From Paenochrobactrum gallinarii (lineage in GTDB: Bacteria > Pseudomonadota > Alphaproteobacteria > Rhizobiales > Rhizobiaceae), in assembly GCF_014205685.1 (NCBI RefSeq), contig NZ_JACIIU010000009.1:41267-105266 (forward strand): DNA of 64,000 nt, given 5' to 3'. Both the position numbers and the translations under genes were made by a program. The notes beneath the pieces were generated by a model. It did no database searches. It had not been told where the DNA came from and saw only the letters and a list, made by a program, of their open reading frames with translations. How positions within the stretch are numbered: position 1 is the stretch's first letter; every line of letters starts with the position of its first letter. Shown in pieces: positions 32,890 to 43,131 of this stretch.

Positions 32890-35610
32890 CTAAATTGCAT
32901 TCAGCTCAGTGCAGCTTTCCAACGGCAGCCGAATGGTAAAAACCGCACCACTTTGGCCCGAAGGCTCCCGTCGGTTGCAAGCGGTAATCGTGCCCCCCAT
33001 GGCCTCCACAAAGCCTTTGCAGATTGCCAGTCCAAGCCCTGTGCCTGCACGCACCTGATCTGTTTTTCGGACACGATAAAAACTATCAAAAATGCGTTTT
33101 TCATCCCCTTCAGGAATGCCGGCTCCCTCATCTTTGATGTTCAGCACAATGTCGCTTTGTTCTGCATGCCCTTCAATAGAGATCAGACTGCCTTCAGGTG
33201 CATATTTAGCGGCATTATCCAGCAGGTTAAATAAGACCTGCTCAAACAAAACACCATCCAATTTCAGCATCGGTAAATCGGCAACAATATTTGTTTCAAT
33301 ACGATGATGCGCCAAAATTTTACCTGCACGTTTCAAGGCGCTGCCAACAACATCGCCTAAATAATGCAGCGATTTATTAGGTTGCATCGCACCGGATTCA
33401 ATCCGCGTCATATCGAGAAGATTGGCAATAAAACGGTTGAGGCGCTCGGATTCATCCACCACTGTTGTCAATAGTTCTGCACGATCTTCATCAGGCAATG
33501 TCACAGCATAGGTTTTAAGCGTATCTGCGGCACCCAAAATAGCAGCAAGCGGCGTTTTCAAATCATGCGAAATGGACGTAAGAAGAGCTGAGCGCAAACG
33601 GTCTGCCTCCACGGCAAGCTTGGCACGGTCGAGATCATCCACCAGCTGAATACGCGCAATCGCCAAAGCTGCCTGCTCTGCCAGAGCGTCAAATAGTCGT
33701 TGTTGTTCAGGCGTTAAAATCGGCCCCTGCAGATCATCATCAAGCCCGATCACACCAATTGTATGCCCGAAAGCGCGCAAAGGCAGATAAAGCCGCTTAG
33801 CGCCCGGCAATGTATCTGCACCGCGCCCTGCTGGCCGGTCTTGCTCCCATGCCCAGCGGGCAGCCGCAATATCCGCATCTGCCAAACTGTCATCGGGCGG
33901 ATATCCGGCACGCACAGAAATTGTTTTATCAACCGCGCCTTCATCCGGCAGCAACACCACGACACGAACTTTCAGCAGTGCAGCAATCTGATAAACCGTT
34001 GCCCAGAGCACATCTTCCAATGCACCGGCACCGGCAAGTTTTTTACTGAATTGATAAAGCCCTTCGGTTGTTCTGGCGCGTTGGCGTGCAGCCATTGCCT
34101 GCCTTTGCACTCTGGCTGTGAGATTACTGGTGATCACCGCCACACAAATAAAAAACACCAACGCAATCACACTTTCCGGATCGCGAATATCCAATGTATA
34201 AAGTGGCGGTAAAAAGAAAAAATTAAACACAAAAGCACTGATAGCCGACGCAAATAAAGCCGGTCGCAAACCAGCAGTCACCGCTGAAACAAGCACGGCC
34301 ATCAAGAAAACCAGCGCGATATTGCGCACATCCAGCACGCGCGAAAGCAATGTTCCGGCAAGAAGTGCCAACACAATATAGCCAAGGCTAAACAAATAAG
34401 GCCGCAGCGAAACCATTTTACGCACGGCTGCCGCAACAGGGCGTGCAGGCGCTGCGGCTTGCGGATAACCTGCAATCACATGCACACTCAGATTACCCGC
34501 TTTGCGGATCAGGTCATGCGAAACGGAACCCTCTATCATTTCACGCAAGCGCGATTTATTGGATTTTCCAATCACGATATGGCTGAAATTATGCGCCAAA
34601 GCATAGTTGATAATATCCTGCGCCACATCATGTCCGGTCAGCGTGATTATCTCACCGCCAAGCTGTTCTGCTAATCGTGATGTAGTAGCAATCTGATCTT
34701 TTTCTTCTTCTGACAAAGCCGCCGAATGGGATGTTTCGACATAAAGAGCTGTCCATGGCGTGCGTAACCGGTCTGCCTGTCTGCGAGCATAGCGCACCAA
34801 AGCCGCACCATGAGGCTGGCCGTCAATACAAACCAACACCCGCTCGCCTGCCGACCATGGCCCAGAAATAGCATTGGCCTGCATATGTTTAAGCAGCTGA
34901 TCATCGACGCGTTGCGCTGTACGCCGAAGCGCAAGCTCACGCAGAGCTGTCAGATTACCGGCGGAAAAATAATTCTGTGTTGCGCGTTTGGCCGTTTTCG
35001 GCAGATAAACCTTGCCTTCTTTCAGGCGTTTAATCAGATCTTCCGGCGTAATATCAATAATTTCAATATCATCGGCACGGTCAATAATACTATCCGGCAC
35101 CGTTTCGCGAACACGGATACGGGTTATCTGCGCCACCACGTCATTGAGGCTTTCCACATGCTGAATATTCAGCGTGGTATAAACATCAATCCCGTTCGCA
35201 AGCAGCTCCTCAACATCAAGATAGCGCTTAGGATGACGACTGCCTGTAGCATTAGTGTGGGCAAGTTCATCGACAAGCACAAGTTTTGGACGACGCGCTA
35301 AAACGGCATCCAAGTCCATTTCTTCGAGAACATGACCTTTATAATCCACACGCGCACGCGGAATAATCTCATAACCTTCGGTGAGTACGGCTGTTTCCTG
35401 CCTGCCATGCGTTTCCACAATGCCGATCACCACATCCACGCCGTCAGCCAGAAGACTGCGACCGGACATCAGCATTTCATAAGTTTTACCAACGCCCGGA
35501 GCCGCCCCGAGAAAAATCTTGAGGCGGCCACGGGTTTCTTGTTCAGCCTGTGCAAGCAATGCATCCGGTGACGGACGATTATCTGCTATTCGTGCTGTAT
35601 CTTCATTCAT
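32890..35610 (-). CDS. kdpD: KdpD, osmosensitive K+ sensor histidine kinase
   Basis: 906 residues from ATG 35610 (the open frame reaches further upstream but overlaps kdpC). N-terminal KdpD domain: Walker A-like GAAPGVGKT at 35-43 and LVLVDELAHTNATGS. A universal stress protein-like domain follows, then four membrane segments (about 400-500), a GAF-type region, and the kinase core with SISHDLKTP (His near 680), LLDNAAKYAP, KDEGAGIPEGD and GTGLGLAICKG. It senses low K+ and phosphorylates KdpE. It starts 28 nt after kdpC. Confidence 0.95.
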   Translation of the reverse strand: MNEDTARIADNRPSPDALLAQAEQETRGRLKIFLGAAPGVGKTYEMLMSGRSLLADGVDVVIGIVETHGRQETAVLTEGYEIIPRARVDYKGHVLEEMDLDAVLARRPKLVLVDELAHTNATGSRHPKRYLDVEELLANGIDVYTTLNIQHVESLNDVVAQITRIRVRETVPDSIIDRADDIEIIDITPEDLIKRLKEGKVYLPKTAKRATQNYFSAGNLTALRELALRRTAQRVDDQLLKHMQANAISGPWSAGERVLVCIDGQPHGAALVRYARRQADRLRTPWTALYVETSHSAALSEEEKDQIATTSRLAEQLGGEIITLTGHDVAQDIINYALAHNFSHIVIGKSNKSRLREMIEGSVSHDLIRKAGNLSVHVIAGYPQAAAPARPVAAAVRKMVSLRPYLFSLGYIVLALLAGTLLSRVLDVRNIALVFLMAVLVSAVTAGLRPALFASAISAFVFNFFFLPPLYTLDIRDPESVIALVFFICVAVITSNLTARVQRQAMAARQRARTTEGLYQFSKKLAGAGALEDVLWATVYQIAALLKVRVVVLLPDEGAVDKTISVRAGYPPDDSLADADIAAARWAWEQDRPAGRGADTLPGAKRLYLPLRAFGHTIGVIGLDDDLQGPILTPEQQRLFDALAEQAALAIARIQLVDDLDRAKLAVEADRLRSALLTSISHDLKTPLAAILGAADTLKTYAVTLPDEDRAELLTTVVDESERLNRFIANLLDMTRIESGAMQPNKSLHYLGDVVGSALKRAGKILAHHRIETNIVADLPMLKLDGVLFEQVLFNLLDNAAKYAPEGSLISIEGHAEQSDIVLNIKDEGAGIPEGDEKRIFDSFYRVRKTDQVRAGTGLGLAICKGFVEAMGGTITACNRREPSGQSGAVFTIRLPLESCTELNAI

Positions 35611-35638
35611 GCAGCGGGAATCCTGCTGATTTGACGCA

Positions 35639-36202
35639 TCACTTAACCTGATCCAGTGCGAGATTAAGCGCAAGCACATTCACCACCGGCTCGCCCAACA
35701 CACCAAGCAAACGCTCCTGTGTCTGTGCTTTCACCAATACGCTCAATTTTGCCTCATCAAGCCCGCGCGCTTTGGCAATACGAGGTATCTGGAACAAGGC
35801 AGCTTCAGGTGTCAGATGCGGATCAAGCCCGCTACCCGATGCTGTCACCAGATCCACCGGAACCGGCTGGTTCGGATTTTCCGCCTTCAGCTTGCCCACA
35901 TCCGCTTTCACCCGTTCCAACAAAGCAGCACTTGTCGGCGCAAGATTAGAGCCACCCGATGATGTTGCATCATACCCCTCGCCCGCAGCACTCGGGCGGC
36001 CATGAAAATACCGCTCGGAGGTAAATTGCTGACCAATCAATGCTGAGCCGACAAGCTGATTATCTTTGACAACCAAACTACCATTCGCCTGCACCGGAAA
36101 TAATGCCTGCGCAACGCCAGTCATCCCCAGCGGATAAAGAATACCCGTGATAACCGTCAGGCCGATGATCATCACCAAGGCAGGACGTAATTGTTTCAAC
36201 AT
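35639..36202 (-). CDS. kdpC: KdpC, assembly/affinity subunit of the Kdp K+-ATPase
   Basis: 187 residues (E. coli 190). One N-terminal membrane segment ([20 protein letters not shown]) is followed by an extracytoplasmic domain with [26 protein letters not shown] and [16 protein letters not shown], all family marks. It holds the KdpA-KdpB complex together and raises K+ affinity. It follows kdpB by 11 nt. Confidence 0.95.
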   Translation of the reverse strand: MLKQLRPALVMIIGLTVITGILYPLGMTGVAQALFPVQANGSLVVKDNQLVGSALIGQQFTSERYFHGRPSAAGEGYDATSSGGSNLAPTSAALLERVKADVGKLKAENPNQPVPVDLVTASGSGLDPHLTPEAALFQIPRIAKARGLDEAKLSVLVKAQTQERLLGVLGEPVVNVLALNLALDQVK

Positions 36203-36213
36203 AAACTTATTCC

Positions 36214-38274
36214 TTACACCAAAGCCAAAGCCGTAATGGCCATATCAATCAGCTTGATCGCGACAAAAGGCACGATAATCCCGCCAAGGCCATAGATCAT
36301 CAGGTTACGGCTCAGCAGTGCACCAGCACCCACCGCCTGATATTTCACGCCGCGCAGCGACAACGGAATGAGTGCCACAATAATCAGCGCATTGAAGATA
36401 ATCGCCGATAAAATGGCGCTCTGCGGACTATGCAGCCCCATAATATTCAACACGCCTAATTGCGGATAAAAGGCCAAAAACATCGCCGGAATGATCGCAA
36501 AATATTTGGCAATGTCATTGGCAATCGAGAAAGTGGTCAGTGCACCGCGCGTCATCAGCAATTGCTTACCGATCTCCACAATCTCAATCAGTTTGGTCGG
36601 ATCACTATCCAGATCAACCATATTGCCTGCTTCGCGCGCTGCCACCGTGCCGGTATTCATCGCCACGCCCACATCGGCCTGCGCCAATGCGGGAGCGTCA
36701 TTGGTGCCATCACCACACATGGCAACAAGTTTGCCCTTCGCCTGTTCCTCACGGATCAGCGACAGCTTGTTTTCAGGTGTTGCCTGCGCCAGAAAATCAT
36801 CCACGCCCGCTTCCGCAGCAATCGCCGCAGCCGTCATCGGATTATCGCCGGTAATCATCACCGTGCGGATACCCATGCGGCGTAATTCTGCAAATCGCTC
36901 GCGAATGCCGCCTTTGACAATATCCTTCAGCGCCACTACACCCATTAACTGCCCGTCTTTGACAACCGCCAGCGGTGTGCCGCCCGCTTTGGCAATCTGC
37001 GCAGCAATCGTCTGAACTTCTTGCACCTGTGCCGTTATTGATGCTTTTGCCCCTTCTGCCTCGGCATATTTCAGCACAGCGTCCACCGCACCTTTGCGGA
37101 TAGCACTCCCTTCAATATCCACGCCGCTCATCCGGCTTTGCGCCGTAAAAGGCACAAAACATGCATGAAGACTAGCCATATCACGGGCGCGGATGCCATA
37201 TTTCTCTTTTGCCAGCACAACGATAGAGCGGCCTTCCGGCGTTTCATCCGCCAATGAGGAAAGTTGTGCCGCATCGGCCAATTGCTGTTCACTGACACCC
37301 GAAACCGGACGAAATTCAGTAGCCTGACGATTGCCAAGCGTGATCGTTCCGGTTTTATCCAGCAGCAATGTATCCACATCGCCGGCAGCCTCCACCGCAC
37401 GCCCTGACATAGCCAGCACATTAAACCGCACCAGACGATCCATACCAGCAATGCCAATAGCTGAAAGCAAAGCGCCAATGGTGGTTGGAATGAGTGTCAC
37501 AAACAGTGCAACCAGCACAATTACCGGCACCGAACCGCCGGCATAACTGGCAAAACTTGGGATCGTTACCACAGCCAGCACGAAAATAAGTGTCATACCG
37601 GCAAGCAGAATATTGAGTGCAATCTCATTGGGTGTCTTCTGGCGCTCTGCCCCCTCCACCAGCGAGATCATGCGGTCAATGAAAGTGGAACCGGCAGCCG
37701 CCGTAATACGCACACGTATCCAATCGGAAAGCACCTGCGTGCCGCCGGTTACCGCCGAGCGATCGCCACCTGATTCACGTATAACCGGTGCGGATTCACC
37801 TGTGATTGCGGCTTCGTTGACCGAAGCAACACCTTCAATCACCTCACCATCGGAAGGAATAATATCTCCGGCTTCCACCAGCACAATATCATCCACTTTA
37901 AGGCTGTTGCCTGCAACCACCCTATAATCGGTTTTACTGTCACCGTTCAGCAGTTTAGCTTCTGTTTCGGTGCGGGTGCGGCGCAGGGATTCTGCCTGCG
38001 CTTTACCGCGCCCTTCCGCCACCGCTTCCGCAAAGTTGGCAAACAAAATTGTAAACCACAACCACAATATGATCTGGAAAGAAAAGCCTAAGTCATCCCC
38101 CCCACTGACCAGATCGCGCAAGAAGAGCACACTTGTCAGCAATGTCACGACAGCCACCACAAACATCACCGGATTTTTGGCAAGGCTGCGAGGGTCAAGT
38201 TTTCGAAAGGCACCACCAATGGCGGGCAGAAGAATTTTAGCATCCAAAATGCTTGAAGATTTTGACTGGCTCAT
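36214..38274 (-). CDS. kdpB: KdpB, P-type ATPase subunit of the K+ pump
   Basis: 686 residues. P-type ATPase motifs: TGESAPV (A domain), DKTGTIT with the phosphorylated Asp near 307, [11 protein letters not shown] with IRKGA (nucleotide domain), ITGDNPMTA and [11 protein letters not shown] (hinge). GGAGGG lies 5 nt before ATG 38274, so this start is preferred over the ATG at 38301. It hydrolyses ATP to drive K+ through KdpA. An 88-nt gap and a small membrane-protein gene separate it from kdpA, which is unlike the tight E. coli order. Confidence 0.96.
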   Translation of the reverse strand: MSQSKSSSILDAKILLPAIGGAFRKLDPRSLAKNPVMFVVAVVTLLTSVLFLRDLVSGGDDLGFSFQIILWLWFTILFANFAEAVAEGRGKAQAESLRRTRTETEAKLLNGDSKTDYRVVAGNSLKVDDIVLVEAGDIIPSDGEVIEGVASVNEAAITGESAPVIRESGGDRSAVTGGTQVLSDWIRVRITAAAGSTFIDRMISLVEGAERQKTPNEIALNILLAGMTLIFVLAVVTIPSFASYAGGSVPVIVLVALFVTLIPTTIGALLSAIGIAGMDRLVRFNVLAMSGRAVEAAGDVDTLLLDKTGTITLGNRQATEFRPVSGVSEQQLADAAQLSSLADETPEGRSIVVLAKEKYGIRARDMASLHACFVPFTAQSRMSGVDIEGSAIRKGAVDAVLKYAEAEGAKASITAQVQEVQTIAAQIAKAGGTPLAVVKDGQLMGVVALKDIVKGGIRERFAELRRMGIRTVMITGDNPMTAAAIAAEAGVDDFLAQATPENKLSLIREEQAKGKLVAMCGDGTNDAPALAQADVGVAMNTGTVAAREAGNMVDLDSDPTKLIEIVEIGKQLLMTRGALTTFSIANDIAKYFAIIPAMFLAFYPQLGVLNIMGLHSPQSAILSAIIFNALIIVALIPLSLRGVKYQAVGAGALLSRNLMIYGLGGIIVPFVAIKLIDMAITALALV

Positions 38275-38362
38275 GCGAGCCCTCCGTCTGATTTTGAGCA
38301 AAGCCTTGAAGGCTGCATAAAAATTTCATCATCAGTGCTGACATTTTTAAAGACCAAGATGG

Positions 38363-38533
38363 TCACTTCAAAAACTCCGCCACATAGACACTCAGCAAAA
38401 CAATCAGCAAAAACAACAGCATCAAGCTCATTGGTTTGGGATAGCCATCAGGCTTACCAAACCATTTTGAGCGCTTTTGCCTCAGTTTTGCATGGCTGAC
38501 CAGCTCGGTAGAATTTGGTTTTCTATTCATCAT
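38363..38533 (-). CDS. 56-residue single-span membrane protein between kdpA and kdpB
   Basis: The gene starts 6 nt after the kdpA stop, with AAGG just before two adjacent ATGs (38533 and 38530). The N-terminal 35 residues are basic and polar (KLRQKRSKWFGKPDGYPKP). A strongly hydrophobic segment follows (MSLMLLFLLIVLLSVYVAEF), ending two residues before the stop. This predicts one transmembrane helix with the basic part inside. It is too short for common gene callers. I do not recognise a family. Its place inside the operon suggests an accessory Kdp component, comparable in size class to KdpF but clearly different from it. Confidence 0.75.
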   Translation of the reverse strand: MMNRKPNSTELVSHAKLRQKRSKWFGKPDGYPKPMSLMLLFLLIVLLSVYVAEFLK

Positions 38534-38539
38534 CCACCT

Positions 38540-40237
38540 TTAAAAAAGCTTAGCCGACAGAAGCGAGAAATGCTCAACAACGGGCCCAAGCGCCAAAGCC
38601 GGAAAGAAGGTCAGACCACCGACAATCATCGTCACACCAAACACAAGGCCGACAAATAAAGCGCCTGTGGTTGGCAATGTACCGGCAGAGACCGGAACCG
38701 TTTTTTTAGCCGCCAGTGAACCAGCAATCGCCAGCACCGGCACGATGAGCAAAAAGCGCCCCATCAGCATGGCAAAACCTATGGTCAGATTATAAAAAGG
38801 CGTGTTGGCGTTCAGCCCAGCAAAGGCACTGCCATTATTGTTGGCACCCGATGAATAAGCGTAAAGCACTTCGCTAAACCCATGCGGGCCTGCATCCTGA
38901 ATGCTGGATAATCCTTGTGGCAAAACCACCGCCAAAGCTGCAAATCCAAGGATAGCGAGCGAGGGTCCAAGCGCTGCCAAAAGGCTCATTTTGACCTCTT
39001 TGGCTTCGATTTTTTTGCCCAGATATTCCGGTGTGCGTCCGACCATGAGACCGGCAATAAAAATTGCCAGAATGAAAAATAACAGCATGCCGTAAATGCC
39101 TGCACCAATACCGCCGAGGTTCGGGATTTGCATGTTGAACATCGGCACCAAGCCACCAAGCGGCATCAGGCTGTCATGCATATTATTAACGGCACCGGTG
39201 GAAGCCGCCGTTGTCACCTCAGAAAACAATGAAGATAAGGCAATACCAAAGCGTGCTTCTTTGCCTTCCATATTGCCGCCCGCAACACCAAGCGCCTGCA
39301 TCAGCGGATTACCGGTGCTTTCAGCCCAGTAGAGAACAGACGTTCCCAGCACGACCAACACACCAAAAACCGCAAACAACATCCAGCCCTGACGCTGACT
39401 GCCAACCATCCGGCCAAACACATTGGTCATCGCTGTCGAGATCACAAAGATCGACAAAAGATGAATAAGGTTTGTAAGCGCCGTCGGGTTTTCAAACGGA
39501 TGCGATGAGTTGGCATTAAAGAAACCGCCGCCATTCGTGCCCAGATGTTTGATAATCATCTGTGAGGCGACGGGCCCTTGGGCGATGACCTGCTGAGCGC
39601 CTTCAAGCGTGGTGACTGCCGTATAATCATTGAGATTTTGCGGCACCCCCTGCCATACCAGCACCAGCGTGCCGACAATACAAATCGGCAGCAGCACATA
39701 AAGTGTGGCGCGGGTCAGATCGACCCAGAAATTACCAATGGTCGGGCTGGATGAACGGGCAAAGCCACGTATAATTGCCATTGCACCGGCAATGCCGGTT
39801 GCTGCGGAAACAAAGTTCTGCACCGTAATACCAGCCATTTGGGTCAGATAACTCATGGTGCTTTCGCCACCATAGCCCTGCCAGTTGGTATTGGTCATAA
39901 AGCTCACGGCAGTATTGAAGGAAGAGGTCGGCTCAACTGCCTGCATATTGGCCGGATTAAAAGGCAACATGCCTTGCAAGCGTTGCAGGACATAAAGAAA
40001 AACAAATCCGGCAATACTGAACATCAGGAGTGAAGCCGCATAGGCTGTCCAGTGCTGTTCTTCCCTTTCATGCGTGCCGGCAAGCTTATAAAGGCTTCGT
40101 TCGATGGGCGCTAAAAGTGAAGATAAAAAAGTCCGCTCGCCGGTAAAAACACGGGTGAGATAACCGCCAACCGGTTTGACCAGCAAAATTGTGATCCCGA
40201 ACAGGATCGCAATTTGCAATAATCCGTTGAATGTCAT
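38540..40237 (-). CDS. kdpA: KdpA, K+-conducting subunit of the Kdp ATPase
   Basis: 565 residues (E. coli 557) with about ten membrane segments. It is related to KtrB/TrkH channels; selectivity-filter regions are visible as [32 protein letters not shown] and [12 protein letters not shown]. It binds and conducts K+ using energy from KdpB. The start [11 protein letters not shown] fits the family. The start lies 30 nt after the kdpF stop. Confidence 0.96.
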   Translation of the reverse strand: MTFNGLLQIAILFGITILLVKPVGGYLTRVFTGERTFLSSLLAPIERSLYKLAGTHEREEQHWTAYAASLLMFSIAGFVFLYVLQRLQGMLPFNPANMQAVEPTSSFNTAVSFMTNTNWQGYGGESTMSYLTQMAGITVQNFVSAATGIAGAMAIIRGFARSSSPTIGNFWVDLTRATLYVLLPICIVGTLVLVWQGVPQNLNDYTAVTTLEGAQQVIAQGPVASQMIIKHLGTNGGGFFNANSSHPFENPTALTNLIHLLSIFVISTAMTNVFGRMVGSQRQGWMLFAVFGVLVVLGTSVLYWAESTGNPLMQALGVAGGNMEGKEARFGIALSSLFSEVTTAASTGAVNNMHDSLMPLGGLVPMFNMQIPNLGGIGAGIYGMLLFFILAIFIAGLMVGRTPEYLGKKIEAKEVKMSLLAALGPSLAILGFAALAVVLPQGLSSIQDAGPHGFSEVLYAYSSGANNNGSAFAGLNANTPFYNLTIGFAMLMGRFLLIVPVLAIAGSLAAKKTVPVSAGTLPTTGALFVGLVFGVTMIVGGLTFFPALALGPVVEHFSLLSAKLF

Positions 40238-40267
40238 TGGAAGTACTTTCTGCTTTAAGAAACAGAT

Positions 40268-40357
40268 TCAAAAGCGCTCAGGCCTGGCTAATGCATAAAG
40301 CAAATAAAGCGTGAGCAATGCGGCCACCGAGCCGCCAAGAACATAATCAAACCACAT
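40268..40357 (-). CDS. kdpF: KdpF, small stabilising peptide of the Kdp complex
   Basis: 29 residues: MWFDYVLGGSVAALLTLYLL followed by YALARPERF. One membrane helix and the terminal RPERF are the known KdpF hallmarks. KdpF binds KdpA and stabilises the pump. It lies between the upstream 27-residue peptide gene (9 nt gap) and kdpA. Confidence 0.93.
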   Translation of the reverse strand: MWFDYVLGGSVAALLTLYLLYALARPERF

Positions 40358-40366
40358 GATGCGCCC

Positions 40367-40450
40367 TCAAAGACGATCGCAAACGAGAGCATAAAAATAG
40401 CTGAGGCCGATAAATCCGGCGCCTGCGGCTATCATAAGGATATCCGTCAT
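40367..40450 (-). CDS. 27-residue membrane peptide at the head of the kdp operon
   Basis: The peptide begins MTDILMIAAGAGFIGLSYFY and ends ALVCDRL. GGAGT lies about 4 nt before the ATG. A hydrophobic segment ending in a CDRL tail is a pattern I recall from short unnamed peptides in front of kdpF in other proteobacteria, so I regard it as real. Its function is unknown; co-assembly with KdpFABC is the simplest idea. Confidence 0.7.
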   Translation of the reverse strand: MTDILMIAAGAGFIGLSYFYALVCDRL

Positions 40451-40504
40451 TCCAAACTCCTGACATTCAGCCGAAGACATGCAACGGCTGTTGTTGATGG
40501 CGTC

Positions 40505-40516
40505 TTTTTATAAAAA
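40505..40516. promoter_or_regulatory. TTTTTATAAAAA palindrome upstream of kdp, candidate KdpE box
   Basis: A perfect 12-bp A/T palindrome lies 55 nt upstream of the first kdp small gene and is followed by CACCCGCG. E. coli KdpE binds T-rich TTTATA/TTTACA repeats, so the site is a reasonable candidate. A GC-rich inverted repeat (ATGCGG-N5-CCGCAT) sits further upstream near 40540. Confidence 0.4.
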
Positions 40517-40724
40517 CACCCGCGAAGAGCAGGAATTATGCGGCCAAACCGCATAGTGGTTCGAGAGAGGGAAAGCCGCCCGGATATAAAAATCTCATAT
40601 ATAAAACATGCTGCTTATGCGTTTTCCGCCTTCACGAAATGATAAACCGCACACGTTCAGGTTCATGTCAGCAAAGCCATTTAGTCCGCCAAATGAAGCA
40701 TTCGCATTTCAAGGACTACGAAAT

Positions 40725-42374
40725 ATGGGACTGAAAATTTTAGGCAATTTACCCCGCCCGCAAATTGATAGCGTAAGTTTAAGCATAATCGTTGCCGGTT
40801 ATCTGACCGCAGTCAACAATGCCACATTCTGGCAGCGCTCGCAGGAGCTGTTGCCAACGGGTACCCTCATCGCGCTGGTCGGCGGAATATTTTGTCTGTT
40901 GAGCGCTCTTTGCATAAGTCTTTCCGTTAAATATGCCACCAAGCCGCTCTTCATCGCACTCATCATGATTTCAGCAATCGCATCTTGGTTTGTCGATCAA
41001 TTCGGCACCATTATTGATGTCGAAATGCTGCAAAGCGCCATTGATACAACCAATGCCGAAGCCGGCCATCTCATCAGTTTCGGCTTTGTCCGCCATCTGG
41101 TTTTATATGGCATTTTACCGTGTCTGCTGATTGTCTGGGTCAAGATTGAGCATCGTTCGTTCTGGCGCAAGCTCAAACAAAACTCTGCCTTTATTTTCCC
41201 GGCTCTGCTCATCGCAACTATTTTGTTTATCATTAATTCCAGCACATTTATCTCGGTAGGTCGTGAGCATAAAGAATGGATGGCCACACTCAATCCGGTG
41301 ATGCCGGTCGGCAATGCGGTCAAGCTGGGCATTCGCACCAGTAAAAACCAAAACATCATTGTTGAACCTATCGGCCTTGATGCAAAAATTGCAGATGCCG
41401 GCACCGTAACCCGCAAGCCAAGACTAACCATTGTGATTGCCGGTGAAACCGCCCGCGCTGAAAGCTTCTCGCTGAACGGCTATAATAAAGATACCAATCC
41501 TGAGCTTGCCCGTCAGGACATCACTTACTTTTCAGATACCAGCAGTTGCGGCACAGTAACAGCTGTTTCACTGCCATGCATGTTTTCCATCTACACCCGC
41601 GATGAATATTCGCATGAGAAAGGGCTGGCCACAGAAAGTCTGCTGGATGTTCTCAACCATGCCGGTGTGCATGTCGAATGGTGGGATAATAATACCGGTA
41701 ATAAAGGCGTTGCCGAGCGTGTAGCCAATGAATCCCTGTCTGATTCAGGTAACCAGAAATATTGCAAGAACGGCGAATGTCTGGACAGCATTTTTCTGGA
41801 AAAACTAGATGGCTGGATGGCAGGCGTCAAACAAGACACCGTGCTGGTTATGCATCAACTTGGCAGTCATGGCCCTGCTTATTATCTGCGTTATCCGGAA
41901 GAATATCGTCGCTTTACCCCAGATTGCCGTAACACAGAATTTTCCAAATGCAGCCGTGAAGAAGTTATCAATGCCTATGATAATACAATCGCTTATACCG
42001 ATCATATTATCTCTTCAGTGATTGACAGGCTAAAAGAACAGCAGGACACACTCGACACATCGCTGATCTATATGTCCGATCACGGTGAATCTTTGGGTGA
42101 ATTCGGCCTCTATCTGCATGGCGCCCCTTATTTTGTGGCACCATCGCAACAAACCCATATCCCATATGTGATGTGGCTCGGAAAAGACGCCAAAACCACC
42201 GTGGATGAAGGCTGCCTTGCACAACAAGCAAAAGAGCCGCAATCCCATGACAAGCTTTTTCACACTGTGCTGGGCTTGATGCAGGTTAAAACCAATATTT
42301 ATTCTAGCGCACTGGATACGCTTTCATCATGCCGCATTAAAACCGCCGATCCGGTCTTTACGCAGCGCCAATGA
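40725..42374 (+). CDS. eptA: EptA-type lipid A phosphoethanolamine transferase
   Basis: 549 residues from ATG 40725 (AAGGA lies 9 nt upstream); earlier in-frame ATGs would give up to 588, longer than the family. Five N-terminal membrane segments are followed by a periplasmic alkaline-phosphatase-like domain. Its features are VIAGETARAESFSLNGY (zinc-binding Glu), SCGTVTAVSLPCMFS (Thr nucleophile), MHQLGSHGPAY and YMSDHGESLGE (Asp/His zinc ligands). The enzyme moves phosphoethanolamine from phosphatidylethanolamine to lipid A, lowering negative charge and polymyxin binding. The two-component pair downstream (94 nt) very likely controls it, as PmrAB does elsewhere. Confidence 0.92.
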   Translation: MGLKILGNLPRPQIDSVSLSIIVAGYLTAVNNATFWQRSQELLPTGTLIALVGGIFCLLSALCISLSVKYATKPLFIALIMISAIASWFVDQFGTIIDVEMLQSAIDTTNAEAGHLISFGFVRHLVLYGILPCLLIVWVKIEHRSFWRKLKQNSAFIFPALLIATILFIINSSTFISVGREHKEWMATLNPVMPVGNAVKLGIRTSKNQNIIVEPIGLDAKIADAGTVTRKPRLTIVIAGETARAESFSLNGYNKDTNPELARQDITYFSDTSSCGTVTAVSLPCMFSIYTRDEYSHEKGLATESLLDVLNHAGVHVEWWDNNTGNKGVAERVANESLSDSGNQKYCKNGECLDSIFLEKLDGWMAGVKQDTVLVMHQLGSHGPAYYLRYPEEYRRFTPDCRNTEFSKCSREEVINAYDNTIAYTDHIISSVIDRLKEQQDTLDTSLIYMSDHGESLGEFGLYLHGAPYFVAPSQQTHIPYVMWLGKDAKTTVDEGCLAQQAKEPQSHDKLFHTVLGLMQVKTNIYSSALDTLSSCRIKTADPVFTQRQ

Positions 42375-42468
42375 TTTAAACTATTAAATAAAAGCTTGAA
42401 ACCATAAATGAGGTGGTGGAATGTCTGATGACACTCCACACCTATGGCTATCTGCCGGAGAATATTGT

Positions 42469-43131
42469 TTGAGAGTTCTTCTTGTTGAGGATGACGACAC
42501 ACTTGGTCAGGCCGTGCGTGATCATGTGCTGGCAAGCGGCCACGCAGTCGACTGGATGCAAACCGCAGAAGATGCAGCTCTCGCGGCAACAACAGTTGCT
42601 TATAGCTTGATCCTGCTTGATCTTCGTCTGCCGGATGGCAGCGGCCTTGATATTTTATCCCGCTTGCGACAAGCCGGAAATCCGGTGCCGGTTATTATTC
42701 TCACCGCACACGATCAGATCTCTGACCGTATCGAAGGCCTGAATGCAGGGGCGGATGATTATCTGGTCAAACCATTCAATCTCGATGAATTAACAGCACG
42801 CATGATTGCAGTTTCAAGGCGCTATGGCAGCAACAGTGTTCCTGTTGTGCATCTTGGCGACCTGGAAATTAAAATCGCTGAACGCCGCATACAATCACCT
42901 GCGGGCGAAGTGATTTTATCAGGACGCGAATGGGCCGTCCTCGAATGCCTGTTACATCGCACCAATGCGATTGTCTCCAAAGCTCAGATCGAAGAAGAGC
43001 TTTATGCATTCGGTTCAGAAATCGAAAGCAATACGGTTGAAGTTTATATCAGCCGGTTACGCAAAAAAATCGGTCGCGATAAAATCAGTACTGTCCGCGG
43101 TGTTGGCTATAAAATTGAGGACAGAACATGA
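42469..43131 (+). CDS. PmrA/OmpR-class response regulator
   Basis: 220 residues from TTG 42469, which has GGAG 7 nt upstream. This puts the phosphorylated Asp (LILLDLRLPDGSG) at position 51, as in PmrA. An in-frame ATG at 42421 with GAGGTGG before it would add 16 residues of unrelated sequence. Receiver marks: VEDDD at the start and YLVKPFNLDEL. Winged-helix marks: LSGREWAVLECLLHR and VEVYISRLRKKIG. The gene overlaps the kinase gene by four bases. It probably activates eptA in response to envelope stress signals. Confidence 0.88.
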   Translation: MRVLLVEDDDTLGQAVRDHVLASGHAVDWMQTAEDAALAATTVAYSLILLDLRLPDGSGLDILSRLRQAGNPVPVIILTAHDQISDRIEGLNAGADDYLVKPFNLDELTARMIAVSRRYGSNSVPVVHLGDLEIKIAERRIQSPAGEVILSGREWAVLECLLHRTNAIVSKAQIEEELYAFGSEIESNTVEVYISRLRKKIGRDKISTVRGVGYKIEDRT

